In this document: one piece after another, positions 14,201 through 23,215 of the stretch
Layout: the number at the start of each line of letters is the position of its first letter
Numbering within the stretch: the first letter of the stretch is position 1
Source of the DNA: Lampris incognitus
Taxonomy: Eukaryota > Chordata > Actinopteri > Lampriformes > Lampridae
Reading direction: 5' to 3'
Assembly: GCF_029633865.1 (NCBI RefSeq)
Contig: NC_079213.1
Coordinates: forward strand, 3,030,200-3,094,199
Length of the DNA: 64,000 nt
Position numbers and translations under genes: made by a program
Notes under the pieces: generated by a model
What the model was told of the DNA's origin: nothing
Database searches by the model: none
Seen by the model: the letters and a program-made list of their open reading frames with translations, nothing else

Positions 14201-17200
14201 CGGAACTGCCGGTCTCCATGGCTAGCGATTAGCCTAGCCTGCCCCGATTACGCATCCCCTCAGACCACTCAGTGTTTCACAGCTCCAGGCAGGGGCTGTG
14301 GTCCCTGTGGCAACTGGACAAGGCAGAACAAGCCCTCCCAGCTGATCCGACACCAGCTGCCCCAGCCAGACACCCTTGCCACTCCACACAACGACATCAA
14401 AAACACCAGTAAACGGCAGGTGAGGCCGCTGCCAGACCGCCCTCGGTGTTATTGAAACTGCTGGTCTGCGTGGGCTCGCAGTTAGCTTAGCCTGCCCCGC
14501 TTCCTCGTCCTGTCAGACCGCCCTCAGTGATACTTCCTCGGGTGCACCTCTGGGCAAGGCCGCGGTCCCTGGGCCCACAGCGCAGCAGACCAAGCTCTCG
14601 CAGCCAATCCAGCACCAAGCTCTCCCAGCCAACAAACGAAGACGAAAACTTAGACGTGGACAAAAACACTGCGTGGACGGTACTGGGTGAGGCCGCCGCC
14701 AATGGGAATTTGCGTCACCATCATCAGAGTAATAGTAGTAGTAGTAGTAGTAGTAGCAGTAGTACTAGTAGTAGTAGTAGTCATAGTAATTGACTTGACA
14801 CTTTCCCAACAATCACACACTTTGCCTCTTTGTCATGTTGTGATGTAGATTGTAGACTAATAATGGTGGACTAGTGAACTCCTGACTCGTCTCTTCAGTG
14901 TTAATGGTCTTTATGTCAGTGTTGGAAACCTTCTTTATCAAATACTGACGGAAGGTGTATTGTACAGTCAGATACACACCAAGCATTGGTTTCTGTGTGC
15001 CTCCGATTAAGTCTGTCCATCTATTTACCCCTTTCTGTCAGTGTCTGTAAACCTCATCATCATCTGTCTGTCTGGTGGTTCTTCCATTGATTTGGTGGTC
15101 AGTCTATCTAAACGTTGGTTAATCAATTTTATTGGTTTATCTTTTGATGTTATTTAATCATTTAATCTGTGTCTATTAAGGTCAATCTAATCAATTGATT
15201 CATCTTATTTGATAAATCAATCTACTCTATCTGTTTAATTAGTTAATCTGTATATTTGATTGATTAATCCATTTGTGTATTTGATGGTGAATCCTTCTCT
15301 TTGATTGGTTCTGTCTTTGTAGGAAGTCAAACTTGTACTTCACTGTTGGAAATCCGTGTCGCTACTCGCTTTCCTGCCACTTCACCTCTTCCCTTCTCGT
15401 TTTCTGTCGTCCTTCCTGACCTGCGCCCTTTCGAAAGCCGAGGCACGTTGTGTCGGGTCTCTGAGCTTGAAAAAACGTACAGCACCTTTCTTTTGTTCTC
15501 CTTTTGCAACCATTTTCTCTCTGCTTGTACGTTTTGACATGTAAATGCCCCAACACATGTTTTCCAGGTGATTGAGACAGATGACGCCTTCAGGCCCCTC
15601 GTCCACGGCTTCGACTACCTGGTGGACTTTCTAGATCTGACCTTCCCCGAACAGAGACCGGACAGAGAGCACGCCTATGTTGAGGTGAGCAGAATAACCA
15701 CACCAGGACACCAGAACCATGACTTGAGTTTCCATACGTGTAGTGGAAAGACTTGGATGTGAACTCTTTGGAAATACCCGGTTTTCGGCATTCGTTGGTC
15801 ATAACATGTGATCTGATCTTCTTCTCAGGCCTTGTTCAGACTGCTGGCAAATCAGATTTATTTCTCAAATCAGATATTTAAGACGGACTGTTTGCACTGT
15901 TATATGCAAGTGATCAGATTGGATTTGTGTGTCCGGCCATCACCAACATATCTGTATGGGTTGCTGTGGCAACGACGTAGGCGTGAGTAACTACGTACAC
16001 TTGTGATGCAGTTTCAGCCTGGAAGCATGAGAAATGGAGATCACCATCTCGCACTCCAAGCAATCGCGCTGTAAAGTCACGGTGCAGAACTCCTCCATCG
16101 CACCACACAAACTCAGCGACGGAGGAGGCTGGTATACATTACGTGCAGCAGTCATGGCGGGCTCCACTTCAGTCACTCTGGATTTGATGTCATTGTGTGT
16201 CGCATTGCAAGTGATGCAAAAGACGGGTTGAAATCCAATTTGGCCGTCCAGAGCATCCAGACTGAGACGGGTCTGTAGAAACCTGATTGCAATCCCATTT
16301 CAGAATCAGAATCAAGTTTATTGGCGATGAAGGTGTGCATGTACATGGACTTTGACTCCAGTTTCATGGCTCTCTCAGTGTACTTAACAGAATAACACAC
16401 GACAACACAACAAGAGAAAAACTAAACCACACAAATACTGGCTCACCAACTTCCGGGAACCGTGCATCATCAGCCTGGACCTGCTGGCCTGCTGGGGAGC
16501 CTGTGTTAACGTGCCAGAGGCAACCATCACCCTCAGCACGAAGATGGTGGCACTCCAGTCCGGCCGGGGGAGGAGCGGGTCCAGGGACCGGCAAGCCGCC
16601 ACTCAGCAGGCATGGAGCCCCGATGCAGCATTGGAGTGTTGCTAGTGCCAGAGGCAAGAGGAACGGGGCCAGATGACGCCGACAATAGCAGCCGTCCAGA
16701 CCACCAGCAGCGAGAAGAGGTGGTTTCTGTTGACCACACAGCAACTGAGGCAGCAGCAGGAGGCAGACATGGCCTGGTGAGGGGCTGGCTGGAGATGGAA
16801 TGGCGCCCCGAATGGAAAGAGGTGTCAGCGCTGGGGTGTGAGGTAAAGGCCTACCACTCTCAGTGGGGCAACTTCGAGCTCCACAATGGGTTGGCATACT
16901 GGAGGTGGCAAGCTCCTGGATGAGAGAGTGACTTCTTGCAGCTATTGGTGCCCCGAGTTGTATGTCCCCCCGGTTCTCCAGATGGTCCATGGCTTGGTGG
17001 GGGCGGGGCATTAAAGGAACGCCAAGACACACCTTTCAATCAGCCTTCAAACGTGTTTTAGATCCGATTTGCAAAATTGCATTTCATGTGGGGTTTTTTT
17101 TTTTTACTTTCCAGACTTTCTAAAATCAATCTGGGTACAATCTAGGTATGCCAAAAAATGGATTTGGGTTGGCAGTCTTAACAAGGCCTTTGTCACATGT

Positions 17201-20200
17201 CACAAGTATAGACAAACACAATGTGCTTCAAGCTAATAAAACACAAATAATTGTCTTTCATATCTTCACTGAACACACCCATTAGACATTCACAGTGCTG
17301 GAGGAAATAAGAACCCTTGGATTTAATAAACCACCTTTGGTAACAATAACCTCAAACAAGCACTTCTGGTAGCTGCAGACCAGACCTGCACAACATTTAG
17401 GAGGAATTTTGGACCATTCTTCCTTACAGAACTGCTTCAGATCAGCCATATTCTTAGAATGTGTGGTGTGAATGGCTCTCTTGAGGTCATTCCACAGCAT
17501 CTCTTTTGGGTGAAGGTCTGGGCTCTGACTGGGCCATTCTTTTTAAGCTATTCTGCAGCAGATTTACTTCAATGTTTAGGGCCATTGTCTTGCCGCATCA
17601 CCCAACTTTTCCTCAGCTTCAGCTGGCAGACAGCCACCCTGACATTATCCTGGAGAATACCTTGATAAACTTGGGAATTCATTTTCCTCTCGATGATGGC
17701 AAGCTGTCCAGGCCCCATTCATGGTGATTCCTCTTGCCACACCAGCTCAGTTCATCTGGATGAAGTGTTTATTGACAGACATCTGTAGCGCGAGCAGGTT
17801 GAGCAGAACTTGGAGAGGTGGAGGTATGCACTGGAGAGAAGAGGAATGAAAGTCGGTAGGAGCAAGAAGGACTACATATGCATGAATGAGAGGGAGGACA
17901 GTGGAATGGGCAGGATGCAAGGAGTAGAGGTGACAAAGGTGTATGAGTTCAAATACGTGGGGTCAACTGTCTAAAGTAACAGAGTGCAGAAGAGAGGTGA
18001 AGAAGAGAGTGCAGGCAGGGTGGAGTGGGTTGAGAAGAGTGTCAGGAGTGATTTGTGACAGAAGGGTAAAGGGAAGGTTTACAAGATGGTTGTGAGACCA
18101 GCTATGTTATATTCAAATTGGTGTCTGTGTCTAGCAGGGCCAATGACCAGCATCTCGGTTTTATCCAAATTTAAAAGCAGAAAGTTAAGTGACATCCAGT
18201 TTTTCACAGTAGCCAAGCAGGCCTCTAAGTTAGTGATTTGAGTATGATCATCAGCCGTTATAGGCACGTACAGCTGAGTATCATCAGCATAGCAATGGAA
18301 ATGTATTCCATAACTGCGTATAATTTGGCCAAGAGGTGTAATGTAAAGAGAGAAAAGTAGAGGGCCAAGAACTGAGCCCTAAAGCACACCATATTTAAAC
18401 GTCAGAAAATTTTGATATAATATTATTATAGCAGACACAATGTGTTCTTCCAGATAATAAGGACTTAAGCCAAGAGAGAGCTAAGCCAGAAACACCAAAA
18501 TTACAATTTAATCTATCTAATAGTATACAGTGATCAATGGTGTCACAGGCTGCACTGAGGTCCAGTAGTAGAAGCACAGAAGTGGAATCAGAGTCGATAG
18601 CCAGTAGAAGATCATTCACCACTCTGGTCAGAGCAGTTGCAGTGGGGTGACAGGGCCTGAAAGCCGACTGAAAAGGTTCATATAGATGGTTTTCTTTTAC
18701 ATGGGTCGAAAGTTGTTGATACACAACTCTCTCTACTAGTACTTAAGAAAAGAATGGAAGATTAGAGACTGGTTGATAGTTATTAAGAGACCCTGGCTCG
18801 AGGTGCGTTTTTTTAAGTAGAGGTTTAGACAATGGATGGATGGATGGATGCTTGGTGAAGATTTTCGCCTATCAGCACCCATGTTCATCAAATAAAACAA
18901 CTCTAATTCGTTAAATACTAAGTGTTGCAGTCAATTTTGTTCACTAATGTTAGCTAGCTAAGTAGCTAGAAGGCCCATTTCACTTCACAAACTTTGGCTA
19001 GCTAGCTCCCGTATGTGTTGAATACTCAGCGTGTTGCGGTCAGTAAGACTGCTTGATGAGAGAGTCGATGCACTTCAACAGTAAGCCTCACCAGACTGTA
19101 ACTGTCAGTGGCCCTCAGTTTCCCTTGCCAAAGTTTAGCATAAATGTGAAGTGTTATTTGGCCCCCTTCCCAACAAGCAAGCGTGACAGGGTTGATACCA
19201 ATGGATGCCTCAGGTCTTCTAGTTTCATTCTAGTAGCTTTAAAAATTAGCCCTGTACAGCCTCTGACAGTAATGTGACCTGGCTGGAGGCAGAGAGAAGT
19301 GGGTGCTGCTTGAGTGGCAGCTGGGTCAACAAGACTACCTGGAGTCTATCTGTGCAGGTCATCATCGTCATCATTACATTTATATAGCGCTTTTCTAGAC
19401 ACCCAAAGCATTCCACACTGAAGGGAGCAGCCCACCTCAGCCACTACCAATGTGCAGCACCCACCTGGGTGATCCCTGTTAATATCCTGTTTTACTTGAA
19501 ATACGTCACATTACATAGAAGCGATACGCTCTGCATGTGTTTCATGTCGTCTTTAAAGCAACTACTTCAGTTTTATTAAAGAAATCAGAGGGTATCAGTA
19601 TCTAAAAAAAACAACCTTGTCGGCTGTTTTCATCATAGTCTTAGATATTTGATGAATTGAATGACAGATTGTTTCCTCTCTGACAGATTAAAAACCGTGT
19701 TGGAGTGATGAGACGTGGTGCTGAAAGGCCTTCTCTGGGACGACCTGTACATCGGCTTCCAAAACCGCATAAAACGAGAACCTGATGTCTACCACCACAA
19801 GTAAACGAGAAAAGTGTTTTGAACAATCAACACCCGTTAGCCTGTTTTAGTTGGTCTGGATAATTCATTTATAGTTGGTCTTTGTTAGCCTTTCACTGTA
19901 TCACATTTTGCCATTTCTTTTTTTTGTCCTTTACTTCTTCCTTTCATCTTCTCTCCCTGATCAGGTTATCAGGAAGTTTGCTAAACATGTTCTCCATTCT
20001 GAGCAAATCACCTCAAAATGTGGTTATTAGGATCAGAAACACTGTCATTTCATTTCATGCACTTGCGCACATGAAATGAAACAAAACATCGTTTCTCCCA
20101 GCCCACAGCAGTGCAACACAAAGACACAAACTACAAGAACTACAAGAACACACATATCCAAACTAAATTTTAAAAAAAAATTCACCGTCCAGGAGAACGA

Positions 20201-20993
20201 ACACCAGCCAGGATGACTGTCGGAACTGCTGGTCTGCATGGGCTAGCAGTTAGCTTAGTTTGCCCCGCTTCTGCGTCCTGTCAAACTGCCCTCGGTGTCT
20301 CCTCTCTGGGCGCAGCTGTGGTCCCTGGGTCCACAGGACGCAGCAGACCAAACTCCCTCAGCCGATCCAGCGCCAGCTCTCCCAGCCAGACACCTTCGAC
20401 ACACCTCCCCGCACTCCACACGACGACACTAAAAACACAGTCAAGGCTAGGTGAGGCCGCTGCCAGACCACCCTCGATGTTATTGGAAATGCTGGTCTGC
20501 ATGGGCTAGCAGTTAGCTTAGCCCCCCCCACCCCACCCACTTCCACGTCCTGTCAGACCGTCCTTGGTGTTACCTCTTTGGGCACAGCTCCAGGCAGGGC
20601 CGTGGTCCCTGGGCCCACAGGATGCAGCAGACCAAGCTCTCCCAGCTGATCCAGCACCAGCTCACCCAGCCATCAAATGAAGACAAACTTAGACGCAGAT
20701 GTGGACAAAGACACTGCATGGACAGTAGTGGGTGAGGCCGCTGCAAATGTGAATCCCACACCGGCAGCGGAAACCCTTCTATTAACCTGTAAAGCATAGG
20801 TTATGTCCAAATACCCATATGACTTCATATGACTCCAGCGTCACTTCCCCTGGTTGACTTAGGACAGTATGATAGATTTACCATGTATACTAAACACATT
20901 TTCATGGATAGTAGGTACTAAATAGTAGGTAGTACACTAACTAGGCAGTATATTCTATTAGTACGTAGCCGAGTATTCAGACAAGGCCACAGA

Positions 20994-21030
<37 letters not shown>

Positions 21031-21562
21031 CCCCATTTTTTTTTCAATTTCAAGAAATGTAATTAGCATAGAAACCATGCAGCTGAGATTATTGGATTCA
21101 AATGAAGTTAAATCTGTTACTGGTACGAATAGACTCCATGAATGTAAACTGAAGAAAGCACAACTAATCAGTTGTTTGAGTTTGTGGTAAACTGAGACAA
21201 ACTTTGCTGCAAATTACTTTATCATCACAGAAGAGAGTAAAATCTGGGTTCTCTCTCTGAAATGTGGGATACGTGTCTCATTCCGTTTCATAGTTTGCAT
21301 AGTATTTCCAAAGGGAATGTGATTCAGTTTTGGTTAAGTTTTGCAGATATGCAGGATTTTCCCCTCTGGGTCTCCTATAAAGAGTACATCTGAATCTGAA
21401 TCTTTTCGGTCTCTCAGGTTTTGGAACTACTTCCAGACAGAGCTGCCAGTTCACGGTCCAGACTGGAACCAGTTCCTGAGGGAGTTGGTTCCACTCCAGG
21501 AGTCCCAAACTCCACAAGAACCAGAACTGGGAGCCAGCGGCACGCGCTGCATCCTGATCTGA
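1171..21562 (+). CDS. cmah: CMP-N-acetylneuraminic acid hydroxylase, C-terminal ten exons (5' end outside window)
   Basis: CMAH is the cytosolic Rieske-type hydroxylase that converts CMP-Neu5Ac to CMP-Neu5Gc using O2 and electrons from cytochrome b5. Ten exons with GT-AG borders read through collinear CMAH sequence: 1171-1251, 4541-4607, 4997-5078, 5219-5356, 6733-6868, 11071-11214, 11977-12151, 15568-15684, 19687-19800 and 21418-21562 (TGA at 21560-21562). Recognisable stretches are [93 protein letters not shown] and [15 protein letters not shown]. About 399 codons lie here; the N-terminal Rieske [2Fe-2S] exons must be upstream. All exon phases fit except exon 19687-19800, whose length (114) is two bases short of, or one over, the length its flanking exons require. 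As written, the frame ends at TGA 19783-19785. Whether this is a sequencing/assembly indel or a disabled allele cannot be told from one sequence. Introns are packed with repeats. Confidence 0.93.
1389..1800 (+). mobile_element. SINE-A copy
   Basis: Near full length with box B GGTTCGAATCC at about 1440 and a G-rich/A-rich 3' end; cmah intron. Confidence 0.88.
2030..2430 (-). mobile_element. SINE-A copy, reverse
   Basis: Starts with a T-run (the A-tail) and ends GCCACCTGGATGCCC, the reverse of the tRNA head. Confidence 0.88.
2567..3215 (+). mobile_element. possible hAT-type DNA transposon fragment
   Basis: GGTCCCCAACCACCGGGCC at the left resembles the terminal sequence of ZBED5-type hAT elements in fish. 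A short ATGAGTAAAGAAACAG reading start and a frame with [19 protein letters not shown] follow, but frames are broken. The right terminus was not found. Confidence 0.4.
3216..3925. other. cmah intron sequence, unassigned
   Basis: Single-copy-looking intron sequence; no open frame, RNA gene or repeat recognised. Confidence 0.5.
3929..4370 (+). mobile_element. SINE-A copy
   Basis: Complete head (GCGTCCGGGTAGCGTAGTGG), box B GGTTCAAATCC, body and A-rich end at about 4360. Confidence 0.9.
4541..4607 (+). CDS. cmah: cmah exon b
   Basis: The acceptor is ttgcccacag and the donor is gtaagt at 4608. The exon encodes [20 protein letters not shown] plus QN and ends in phase 0. Confidence 0.94.
4997..5078 (+). 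CDS. cmah: cmah exon c
   Basis: The acceptor is tctctcag and the donor is gtgctt at 5079. The exon encodes [20 protein letters not shown] and continues CIIVDYK, ending one base into the next codon. This is one of the most conserved CMAH segments. Confidence 0.95.
5219..5356 (+). CDS. cmah: cmah exon d
   Basis: The acceptor is ctcttggag, chosen because it restores phase with the preceding exon, and the donor is gtgagc at 5357. The exon encodes [20 protein letters not shown], then [21 protein letters not shown] minus-strand SINE begins about 25 bp downstream. Confidence 0.94.
5383..5815 (-). mobile_element. SINE-A copy, reverse
   Basis: Full-length reverse copy between cmah exons d and e, followed by a short (TA) stretch. 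Confidence 0.9.
5985..6475. mobile_element. fold-back element with tandem repeats in both arms
   Basis: Outer arms (TGAATCAGTTCATCT...ATCTAAGTGGCCTCTTCAGTC and its complement near 6405-6470) enclose tandem 34-36-bp units CTGCAGGTACCCCCACCCTT plus ATAAACAATACAGTG in direct orientation on the left and inverted on the right. The centre holds TTTGCATATGAAACCAGTCA. It looks like a non-autonomous DNA element; related copies are at 12378, 21780 and 43074. Confidence 0.8.
6733..6868 (+). CDS. cmah: cmah exon e
   Basis: The acceptor is ctccctccag and the donor is gtaaat at 6869. The exon encodes [20 protein letters not shown] and [20 protein letters not shown]. The 30-bp tandem array starts about 125 bp downstream. 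Confidence 0.95.
6995..10893 (+). repeat. 30-bp minisatellite, about 130 units, in cmah intron
   Basis: Tandem units CTGATATATAG plus CTGCTTCTGTCCTCTACAG fill 3.9 kb between two cmah exons. Variants change TATATAG to TATGTAG or TATATGG, GCTGAT to GGTGAT or CCTGAT, and a 26-bp short form lacks ATAT. Each full unit has CAGCT/AGCTG hairpin arms and, on the sense strand, a pyrimidine-rich CTCTACAG that looks like a 3' splice site. Long open frames here are an effect of the 30-bp period. Confidence 0.97.
10995..11064 (+). repeat. (TG)n microsatellite before cmah exon f
   Basis: A nearly pure TG run of about 70 bp ends six bases before the exon at 11071, leaving only TTTGCAG as the rest of the acceptor. 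Confidence 0.95.
11071..11214 (+). CDS. cmah: cmah exon f, flanked by TG repeats
   Basis: The exon encodes [20 protein letters not shown], then [20 protein letters not shown]. The acceptor is only tttgcag behind about 70 bp of (TG)n; the donor gtcact is followed after about 10 nt by a second TG tract. The pyrimidine tract is therefore made mostly of UG repeats. Confidence 0.93.
11223..11290 (+). repeat. (TG)n microsatellite after cmah exon f
   Basis: An interrupted TG run begins roughly 10 nt past the donor of exon 11071-11214 and extends about 65 bp. Confidence 0.9.
11338..11790 (+). mobile_element. SINE-A copy
   Basis: Full length, from GGCGTCCGGGTAGCG to a G8 tract and AAAATAAAAAAAATCC tail. 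Confidence 0.9.
11977..12151 (+). CDS. cmah: cmah exon g
   Basis: The acceptor is gcatttctag and the donor is gtaaat at 12152. The exon encodes [20 protein letters not shown] and then the stretch ending [20 protein letters not shown]. It ends in phase 0. Confidence 0.93.
12378..12925 (+). mobile_element. fold-back family copy with one-sided tandem expansion
   Basis: Left arm as in the 5985 element, then about 11 direct units of the GGTACCCCCACCC...ATACAGTG repeat to 12855, then the central GCATATGAACCCGATCGTTG. The matching right arm is missing. Confidence 0.8.
12940..13390 (-). mobile_element. SINE-A copy, reverse
   Basis: T/G-rich start, full body, and reversed head ending GCCACCCGGAT; directly followed by an RTE LINE fragment. 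Confidence 0.9.
13391..13975 (+). mobile_element. RTE-clade LINE, internally deleted
   Basis: Encodes the RT piece [20 protein letters not shown] and [12 protein letters not shown], then jumps to the C-terminal [20 protein letters not shown] and [20 protein letters not shown]. It ends with GGAGCAGCC and an (AGT)n tail, as RTE elements end in short tandem repeats. Confidence 0.82.
13980..14725 (+). repeat. dispersed repeat with leading hairpin, copy 1
   Basis: Begins near a perfect 16-bp-arm hairpin (13997-14012 / 14021-14036), followed by CCCAGCCCACAGCAGTACAA and two diverged tandem modules built on GCTGGTCTGCATGGGCTAGC-like sequence. A second copy is at 20030-20785. No protein is encoded. 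Confidence 0.7.
14727..14785 (+). repeat. (AGT)n microsatellite
   Basis: Imperfect AGT run in a cmah intron at the end of the dispersed repeat at 13980-14725. Confidence 0.85.
14800..15567. other. cmah intron, AT-rich, unassigned
   Basis: Contains many TTAATC/GATTAA words (15150-15300), nothing else recognised. Confidence 0.5.
15568..15684 (+). CDS. cmah: cmah exon h
   Basis: The acceptor is tgttttccag and the donor is gtgagc at 15685. The exon encodes [20 protein letters not shown] and [19 protein letters not shown], with both borders in phase 0. Confidence 0.95.
15685..16302. other. cmah intron, unassigned
   Basis: No supported feature; includes a 65-codon open frame without family resemblance. 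Confidence 0.45.
16303..17040 (+). repeat. dispersed repeat beginning AGAATCAGAATCAAG
   Basis: The opening AGAATCAGAATCAAGTTTAT is a common teleost interspersed-repeat start. The body is GC-rich and includes a long minus-strand open frame that shows no recognised domain. Confidence 0.5.
17285..17735 (-). mobile_element. Tc1/mariner transposase C-terminal fragment
   Basis: On the minus strand the frame reads [39 protein letters not shown] and VIVTKGGL, matching the end of Tc1-like transposases (usually PDLNPIE then EEWAKIP). Only the C-terminal part remains, so it is dead. Confidence 0.8.
17775..18105 (+). mobile_element. RTE-clade LINE fragment
   Basis: Encodes [20 protein letters not shown], then EFKYVGSTV, followed by a stop and frame changes; ends [14 protein letters not shown]. 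Both the catalytic RT part and the 3' end are missing. Confidence 0.72.
18105..18830 (-). mobile_element. L2/CR1-group LINE reverse transcriptase fragment
   Basis: Minus-strand frames read [40 protein letters not shown] and, after a frame change, the catalytic YADDTQLY box and [17 protein letters not shown]. Motif A has Cys where Phe is usual. Confidence 0.82.
18835..19686. other. cmah intron, mostly unassigned
   Basis: Starts with a short GGAT run (18835-18850). At 19370-19450 TTATATAGCGCTTTTCTAGA then CACCCAAAGCATTCCACACT is a frequent fish repeat fragment. The remainder is unrecognised. Confidence 0.45.
19687..19800 (+). CDS. cmah: cmah exon i, frameshifted
   Basis: The acceptor is ctctgacag and the donor is gtaaac at 19801. 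The first nine codons (IKNRVGVMR) match CMAH in phase 0. From 19715 the match continues one frame over as [20 protein letters not shown] and REPDVYHH. One orphan base, C at 19714, stands where family members have a whole codon (His in human). Read as it stands, translation stops at 19783-19785. Confidence 0.9.
20030..20785 (+). repeat. dispersed repeat with leading hairpin, copy 2
   Basis: Collinear with 13980-14725: hairpin at 20048-20081, CCCAGCCCACAGCAGTGCAA, then two tandem modules of about 240 bp each containing ATGGGCTAGCAGTTAGCTTA. Confidence 0.7.
20996..21029 (+). repeat. (CT)n microsatellite
   Basis: Pure CT run followed by C and T homopolymers in the last cmah intron. Confidence 0.9.
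21418..21562 (+). CDS. cmah: cmah terminal exon
   Basis: The acceptor is cggtctctcag. The exon encodes [20 protein letters not shown] followed by a less conserved tail ending TRCILI and TGA. It is in frame only if the frameshift in the preceding exon is absent. No AATAAA was seen in the next 250 bases. Confidence 0.9.
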
Positions 21563-21779
21563 AGTTCAAATCTGTTAAAGACTCATCTGTCATTTGCTGC
21601 TTTCACACATACAGTTGTCATAGTTCTTGTCATCATCCTTTTGATAAATGTGTGTTTGTTGCCAACCTTGGCTTTTTTATGCATCTTTTTAAAGCACTTT
21701 CTCTGTTTATGTCTTTTAATTTTCAAAAGATTTTGGGACGTTGTTTTGGGAACTGGTTGTGAGACCAGCTATCGTTTCA

Positions 21780-22015
21780 TTCATACTATAGGCATTCTGC
21801 TGCCTGCAGGGTGAATCAACAAACGATGAGTTTCATATTTGAATAGGTGAGACCTTTAACTAGGTCACACCCATTTAAATATGAAACTGATCGTTGTTTG
21901 CGGTTGTGGGATTCCTGTAGTCAGTTGAGACTGAAGAGGTCACTTAGATGAATGATGAAATGTTTCTCTCAAAAAACTATCAATCAAATATTGTGTCCAG
22001 ATGAGCTGATTCAAC
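21780..22015. mobile_element. fold-back family copy (short)
   Basis: Carries ATTTAAATATGAAACTGATC, the GACTGAAGAGGTCACTTAGA arm and the GTGTCCAGATGAGCTGATTC end, without tandem expansion. Confidence 0.6.
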
Positions 22016-22019
22016 TTTC

Positions 22020-22024
22020 TTTGA

Positions 22025-22068
<44 letters not shown>

Positions 22069-23215
22069 TCAGCCGCTCTTGTTAGGGGGCGCCACAGCGG
22101 ATCATCCGTTTCCACCTCTTCCTGTCCTCTGCATCTTCCTCTGTCCCACCAGCCACCTGCATGTCCTCCCTCACCACATCCATGAACCTCCTCTTTGGCC
22201 TTCCTCTTCTCCTCTTCCCTGGCAGCTCCATATTCAGCATCCTTCTCCCAGTATAACCAGCATCTCTCCTCCACACATGTCCAAACCATCTCCATCTTGT
22301 CTCTCTTGCTTTGTCTCCAGACCGTCCCACCAGAGCTGTCCCTCTAATATACTCCTTCCTAATCCTGTCCTTCTTCATCACTCCCAGTGAAAATCTTATC
22401 ATCTTCATCTCTGCCACCTCCAGCTCCTCCTCCTGTCTTTTCATCAGTGCCACTGTCTCCAAACCATATAACATAGCTGGTCTCACAACCATCTTGTAAA
22501 CCTTCCCTTTAACTCTTGCTGGTACCCTTCTGTCGCAAATCACTCCTGACACTCTTCTCCACCCACTCCACCCTGCCTGCACTCCCTTCTTCACCTCTCT
22601 TCTGCACTCCCCGTTACTTTGGACAGTTGACCCCAAGTATTTAAACTCATACTCCTTCACCACCTCTACTCCTTGCATCCTGACCATTCCACTGTCCTCC
22701 CTCTCATTCACGCATATGTATTCCGTCTTGCTCCTACTGACTTTCATTCCTCTTCTCTCCAGCGCATACCTCCACCTCTCCAGGCTCTCCTCCACCTGCA
22801 CCCTACTCTCACTACAGATCACAATGTCAAACATCATCTTCCATGGAGACTCCTGCCTGATCACGTCCGTCAACCTGTCCATCACCATTGCAAACAAGAA
22901 AGGGCTCAGAGCCGATCCTTGATGTAATCCCACCTCCACCTTGAACCCATCTGTCATTCCAACCACACACCTCACCACTGTCACCCTGACCTCATACATA
23001 TCCTGCACCACTCTTACATACTTCTCTGCAACTCCTGACTTCCTCATACAATACCACACCTCCTCTCTCGGCACCCTGTCGTATGCTTTCTCTGAATCCA
23101 CAAAGACACAATGTGACTCCTTCTGGCCTTCTCTATACTTCTCCACTAACATTCTCAAAGCAAACATCACATCTGTGGTGCTCTTTCATGGCATGAAACC
23201 ATACTGCTGCTGCTG
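22020..23215 (-). mobile_element. RTE-clade LINE, 3' half
   Basis: A 362-codon minus-strand frame (23170 to 22082) holds RT motif A (CVFVDSEKAYDRVPREEVW), [60 protein letters not shown] and the C-terminal [17 protein letters not shown], ending CGAP and a (TAC)n run. The catalytic FADD box is reduced to FD (22826-22831), so it cannot be active. Confidence 0.87.

Noticed and set aside
16364..17032. 222-codon minus-strand frame
   Set aside because: Lies in a GC-rich dispersed repeat, with no recognised domain or codon signature.
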